From Haplosporangium gracile (Eukaryota; Mortierellomycota; Mortierellomycetes; Mortierellales; Mortierellaceae), in the NCBI GenBank assembly GCA_015499985.1, contig JAAAUF010000156.1, positions 44,261 through 56,867 on the forward strand: a DNA stretch of 12,607 nucleotides, written 5' to 3'. A program made the position numbers and the translations under genes. The notes beneath the pieces were generated by a model. The model saw only the letters and a program-made list of their open reading frames with translations. It was not told where the DNA came from and ran no database searches. This document shows positions 9,683 through 12,607 of the stretch, in pieces (position 1 is the stretch's first letter; each line of letters starts with the position of its first letter).

Positions 9683-10077
9683 TTGCATACACACACGCAG
9701 CAGATAGGAGTGGACTGCAAAAAACCTTTTTTCTAATTATTTCTTTGAGTTTGAACTTTTTTTCCTTTTTCTGCAGGTCTGCGTAGTCAAGCCGCCATGT
9801 TGTCCTTCCTTCTTTTCCGCTCTCTCTCTTCTTTTTTTTTTTCTTCCGCTTCTTTTGCTTTTTTCCTTGGCAAGGAGGACATATTGTATATTCAAGGTAC
9901 ATAACTTGCGAGATAGAGAGTGAGAGGCGGAAATAGGGGAAAACAAAGACGCAATTGCTCATGGACCATCGGACCCCTTCTTTCCCTCCCCTATGTTGTA
10001 CAGAAGACTGAACAGCTCCTAACTCAAACCCAGTTATGCTAATTCCCTTTTTCGGACAATCTCCCTATCGCTTTTTG

Positions 10078-10165
10078 TTTCTCCTTCCTTCTCCCCTCCT
10101 GCCTCTCTTCCCTTCATGTCTACACACGCACGCACACATACACACTTCCTTCCAACCACCGGACA
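10078..10165 (+). promoter_or_regulatory. CT/CA-rich leader-like tract
   Basis: A pyrimidine-rich block followed by CA-dinucleotide runs closely resembles the leader of the Csr1-like gene (540-685) in composition and order. It may mark an unrecognised plus-strand transcript. The ATG-initiated frames just downstream are short (for example ATG at 10119 and at 10455), so no CDS is called. Confidence 0.25.
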
Positions 10166-12192
10166 AATATCTCTTCCGGTGATCTAGCCCCATCATCCCC
10201 TGTGGACATCCTGCTCAATCTGCCCTATCCCACTTATACTGTTGACCCTTAGTTAGATTTCTTGGCTTTTGATGTTCCTTGACTCTGTTTCTTGGCCATC
10301 TGTCTCTCCAATCACTTTTTACAAGACCACAACCCACTGCAAAAAGAAAATAAAAAATCAGGCTTTTTGTTGATGCACCTCTTATGAAGTTTTCTTCCTC
10401 TCTTTGTGTGTTCTCAAGTGAACATAGCTCGTCATCTCAGACAAGCCAGACACAATGGGCAAGAACTATGTCGTATTTCCACTCTTTGTGCTTTGCTAAA
10501 CGGCAAGCAAAAATCAAATAAAATAAGCGGCAACAATTGATCAGTACAATGCAAAGATGCCACACCCACCTATCCCATACGGCCTCTTTCTCTCTCTTCC
10601 TCTCTCTTTTTGTTAGCCCTCCCTGGAGAGAGGTCTGACAAATAATTCTCCGCCTGTGTGCACCATTTGCTTAGCGGGATTGCGCATGTTACTTTTTTTG
10701 TTTGCCTTGGCCGCTTCGTCTTGGATTTTCGTTCCAACCATTTTTTTTTTTGGTTTGGCGCTTTCGCGCAGCAGCGACGTTTGGATTGGCAGCATGTTTG
10801 TGCGTGTGTCACTTCACTTTTTTTTCCTCCCTCCCCTCAAATTTCATTCAGCGGCGTCTGTTTGTCTAGAAATCGACTTTAGACTTCCATTGCATGCATC
10901 GACCGAAGCACACCCCCCTTTCTCGTTCCAATTGGGTAATGCTAAGGTTTGTCGGCAAGAAAAAAAACTCTTACCAGGACCAGGCGTCAATTGAGAGACG
11001 GACAAGTAGCGTTGCGTTACCGTCGATCAGATCAGATAATAATAACTATCGAACAGCGCCTACGACAACATCGCCCTCTCTCCTTTCATTTGAGTGGCGG
11101 TATTTGCTTGATGACGTTCTTTTTTCCATTTTTTTCTCTGTGTTCCAGCCAGTTTCACTGCGGAATGAGCTTAAAATGGTTGGCACCACCCTCGTTCTTT
11201 TCTAGGATCAGTGTTGAAAATGGATGCAGGGGATACTTGGAGATACTCACCGGACTGTGGTCGCTAAAGACTCCCACTGGCTGGACGCCATGTACTTCGG
11301 AAGATTTACGAAAAACCAAACCGGTTATTTGTCAATTGCATCCAAACTCCGTGTTCTCCACTCTTCTCCACTCTCCAACTCCTGCCACCACTATTACCAT
11401 TCATTACCACAACTATCGAAATGAAAAAGGAATATTGAGAAAGTGAGAGCGAGAGTAGGATGGATGTAGTGGTAGATCCAGTGATATATTCAACAAAGTG
11501 CAACACACAGCTGCATGATCTTCCCCATGCACCGCTCGGCTCGCCTTCCGTGCTACTGTTGGCGCCGAAGCTTTCATCAAAAAATCGAACTCTAGTGATT
11601 TTCTATCTCCAACCCCACAAAGCTATCCCAGCCATGCTGCTGCACTTTTTTTTTCACCCGTTTTTTTGTCCATTACTCCAGTGGGCGAATTTATAACAAT
11701 AGCCACAGCTCGTTGTAATTTATCTTGCGTCTCTCTGATCAGCTTATGCTTGTTTGAGGCATCTTCCTTGCGCTAGATTTGACATGCACATGCGCAAGGT
11801 GCTATCTGCAGCTTTTGTGTATAGTGTCTTCTTTCCATTTCTTATGATAGCACGTATGAGGTGACGATGAGCTTGCGTGGATCGTGCTGTTGGAATTCGA
11901 TGGAATTTCAATGGAATACGAATAATCGAGCAAAAACGTAACTCTGCGTTCAAAAATTGGGTCAGAACCACCAGCCTGAAAATAATGCATTTTGCCATTT
12001 GACAGGGTTCCCTTCCAAAAAACGGGATGTTGCGGTGCGATACGGTGCGGCTTGCTCTGCCTGTCAAAAGAAAAAAATATTTTCCGACCGAGAAAAAAGC
12101 GACGAATCTCGAATGTCAATCTTTTAGGAATGGAACCACGCACTGCGCGGTGTTGAACAGTACAGCCCGCTTGTCAACAAGTCACTTTTTTC

Positions 12193-12483
12193 ATGGTTCT
12201 ATCGTTTCCACTTTTGTTTGTTGGTCGTGGGGATACGGGGTATGTTTCTCGACACTTGAGCGGAGACGTCATGAAGCTGTACAGGCAGGCCGTGGTCGAT
12301 GATGCCATTGAGAATAGATACAAGGATGACAGACGAACGAAGGACTGTATCCATGCGCGGATGAAGGAAGGGTCCGGTCGTTGCGTCTTTTTTTTTGTTT
12401 ATTCCTGGTATTCTTGGCAGAAAATACGAAAAAAAGTTGAAGCCGCACGCCACCAAAAGATTCATTTATTTCATAAGCGATGA
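12193..12483 (+). CDS. Doubtful 96-codon ORF, unrecognised
   Basis: An ATG-initiated frame of 96 codons. Its middle (about codons 18-60) is hydrophilic and free of low-complexity sequence, unlike the rest of the 3-kb gap, while its ends are encoded partly by T and A homopolymers. It has no motif I recognise, and the minus strand is also open across it. It could be one exon of an unseen gene or chance. I include it only because nothing else explains this part of the gap. Confidence 0.12.
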   Translation: MVLSFPLLFVGRGDTGYVSRHLSGDVMKLYRQAVVDDAIENRYKDDRRTKDCIHARMKEGSGRCVFFFVYSWYSWQKIRKKVEAARHQKIHLFHKR

Positions 12484-12493
12484 TTATGAATCC

Positions 12494-12505
12494 TATGACG
12501 TCATA
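12494..12505. promoter_or_regulatory. CRE-like palindrome TATGACGTCATA
   Basis: A perfect 12-base palindrome contains the full ATF/CREB element TGACGTCA (12496-12503). An inverted CCAAT (ATTGG, 12547-12551) lies 42 bases further on. Together they resemble a promoter for a gene beyond the right edge of the window. bZIP factors of the ATF/CREB family bind this core in fungi; occupancy here is inferred. Confidence 0.45.
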
Positions 12506-12607
12506 AGGTAAAGCGGGAACAGGACAATGGACGCCATAATTCTCTTATTGGTTGAAGCTACGCGTGAAATCTTTCCTAATATGGATCAAATTTACACTGT
12601 CAATTGA

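Larger units (their letters stand above)
9555..12490. other. Long stretch with no supportable gene
   Basis: About 2.9 kb on both strands contains only short open frames. Their translations are low-complexity or unfamiliar, and I could not chain exons into a recognisable protein. It is rich in homopolymers (T runs at 9832-9842 and 10741-10751), CT and CA tracts. I saw no tRNA-like B box or rRNA segment. Small repeats include TTCTCCACTC twice in tandem at 11354-11373 and three TGGAAT units spaced 10-11 bases apart from 11891. It may hold distal regulatory DNA for the transporter, a noncoding transcript, or a lineage-specific gene with short exons. Confidence 0.5.

Noticed and set aside
10455..10499. 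ATG at 10455 considered as the first exon of a gene (MGKNYVVF...)
   Set aside because: The frame stops after 14 codons, and no donor leading to a recognisable downstream exon could be found.
10656..10994. 112-codon ORF with a hydrophobic, signal-peptide-like start
   Set aside because: The hydrophobicity comes from T homopolymers (TTT and CTT codons). Other frames are open over the same stretch, and no domain or leader supports it.
11891..11922. Three TGGAAT units considered as a heat-shock element
   Set aside because: A heat-shock element needs GAA and TTC alternating every 5 bases. Here the spacing is 10-11 bases in one orientation, so the pattern does not fit.
11744..12143. Two overlapping minus-strand ORFs of about 110 codons
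   Set aside because: Both cross the same DNA in different frames with no recognisable motif and no splice partners. Neither stands out from chance.

Overview
The window looks like nuclear DNA from a filamentous fungus. The coding regions are interrupted by spliceosomal introns of about 100-225 nt with GTAAGT, GTATGT or GTAAAT donors and TAG/CAG acceptors. Leaders are long and pyrimidine-rich, and the intergenic DNA is full of T, CT and CA tracts. Protein style and intron density suggest an early-diverging lineage (Mucoromycota/Mortierellomycota), but that placement is an inference and no species is claimed.

Layout. 1-688: poly-G and poly-T tracts, then a promoter and CT-rich leader. 689-2337 (+): a three-exon gene for a 449-residue Sec14/CRAL-TRIO lipid-transfer protein of the Csr1 type. 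2443-4708 (-): an eight-exon gene for mitochondrial methionyl-tRNA formyltransferase, 410 residues in my model. It includes a first exon that is easy to miss and that supplies the mitochondrial targeting sequence. 5017-9276 (-): a three-exon gene for a full-length ABCB/P-glycoprotein-type ABC transporter of 1335 residues. 9277-9540: the leader and core promoter of the transporter. 9541-12607: about 3 kb with no gene I can support. It holds low-complexity tracts, one leader-like stretch, a pentamer repeat and a CRE-like palindrome near the right edge.

Relations. The lipid-transfer and formyltransferase genes converge tail to tail across 105 bp, with poly(A) signals so close that their 3' ends may overlap. 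The formyltransferase and the ABC transporter lie head to tail on the minus strand, 308 bp apart. The three products act in different places (lipid exchange in cytosol and membranes, mitochondrial translation initiation, membrane efflux). I see no sign that they form one pathway; they look like ordinary chromosomal neighbours. I found no mobile element, CRISPR array, rRNA, recognisable tRNA or novel gene system.
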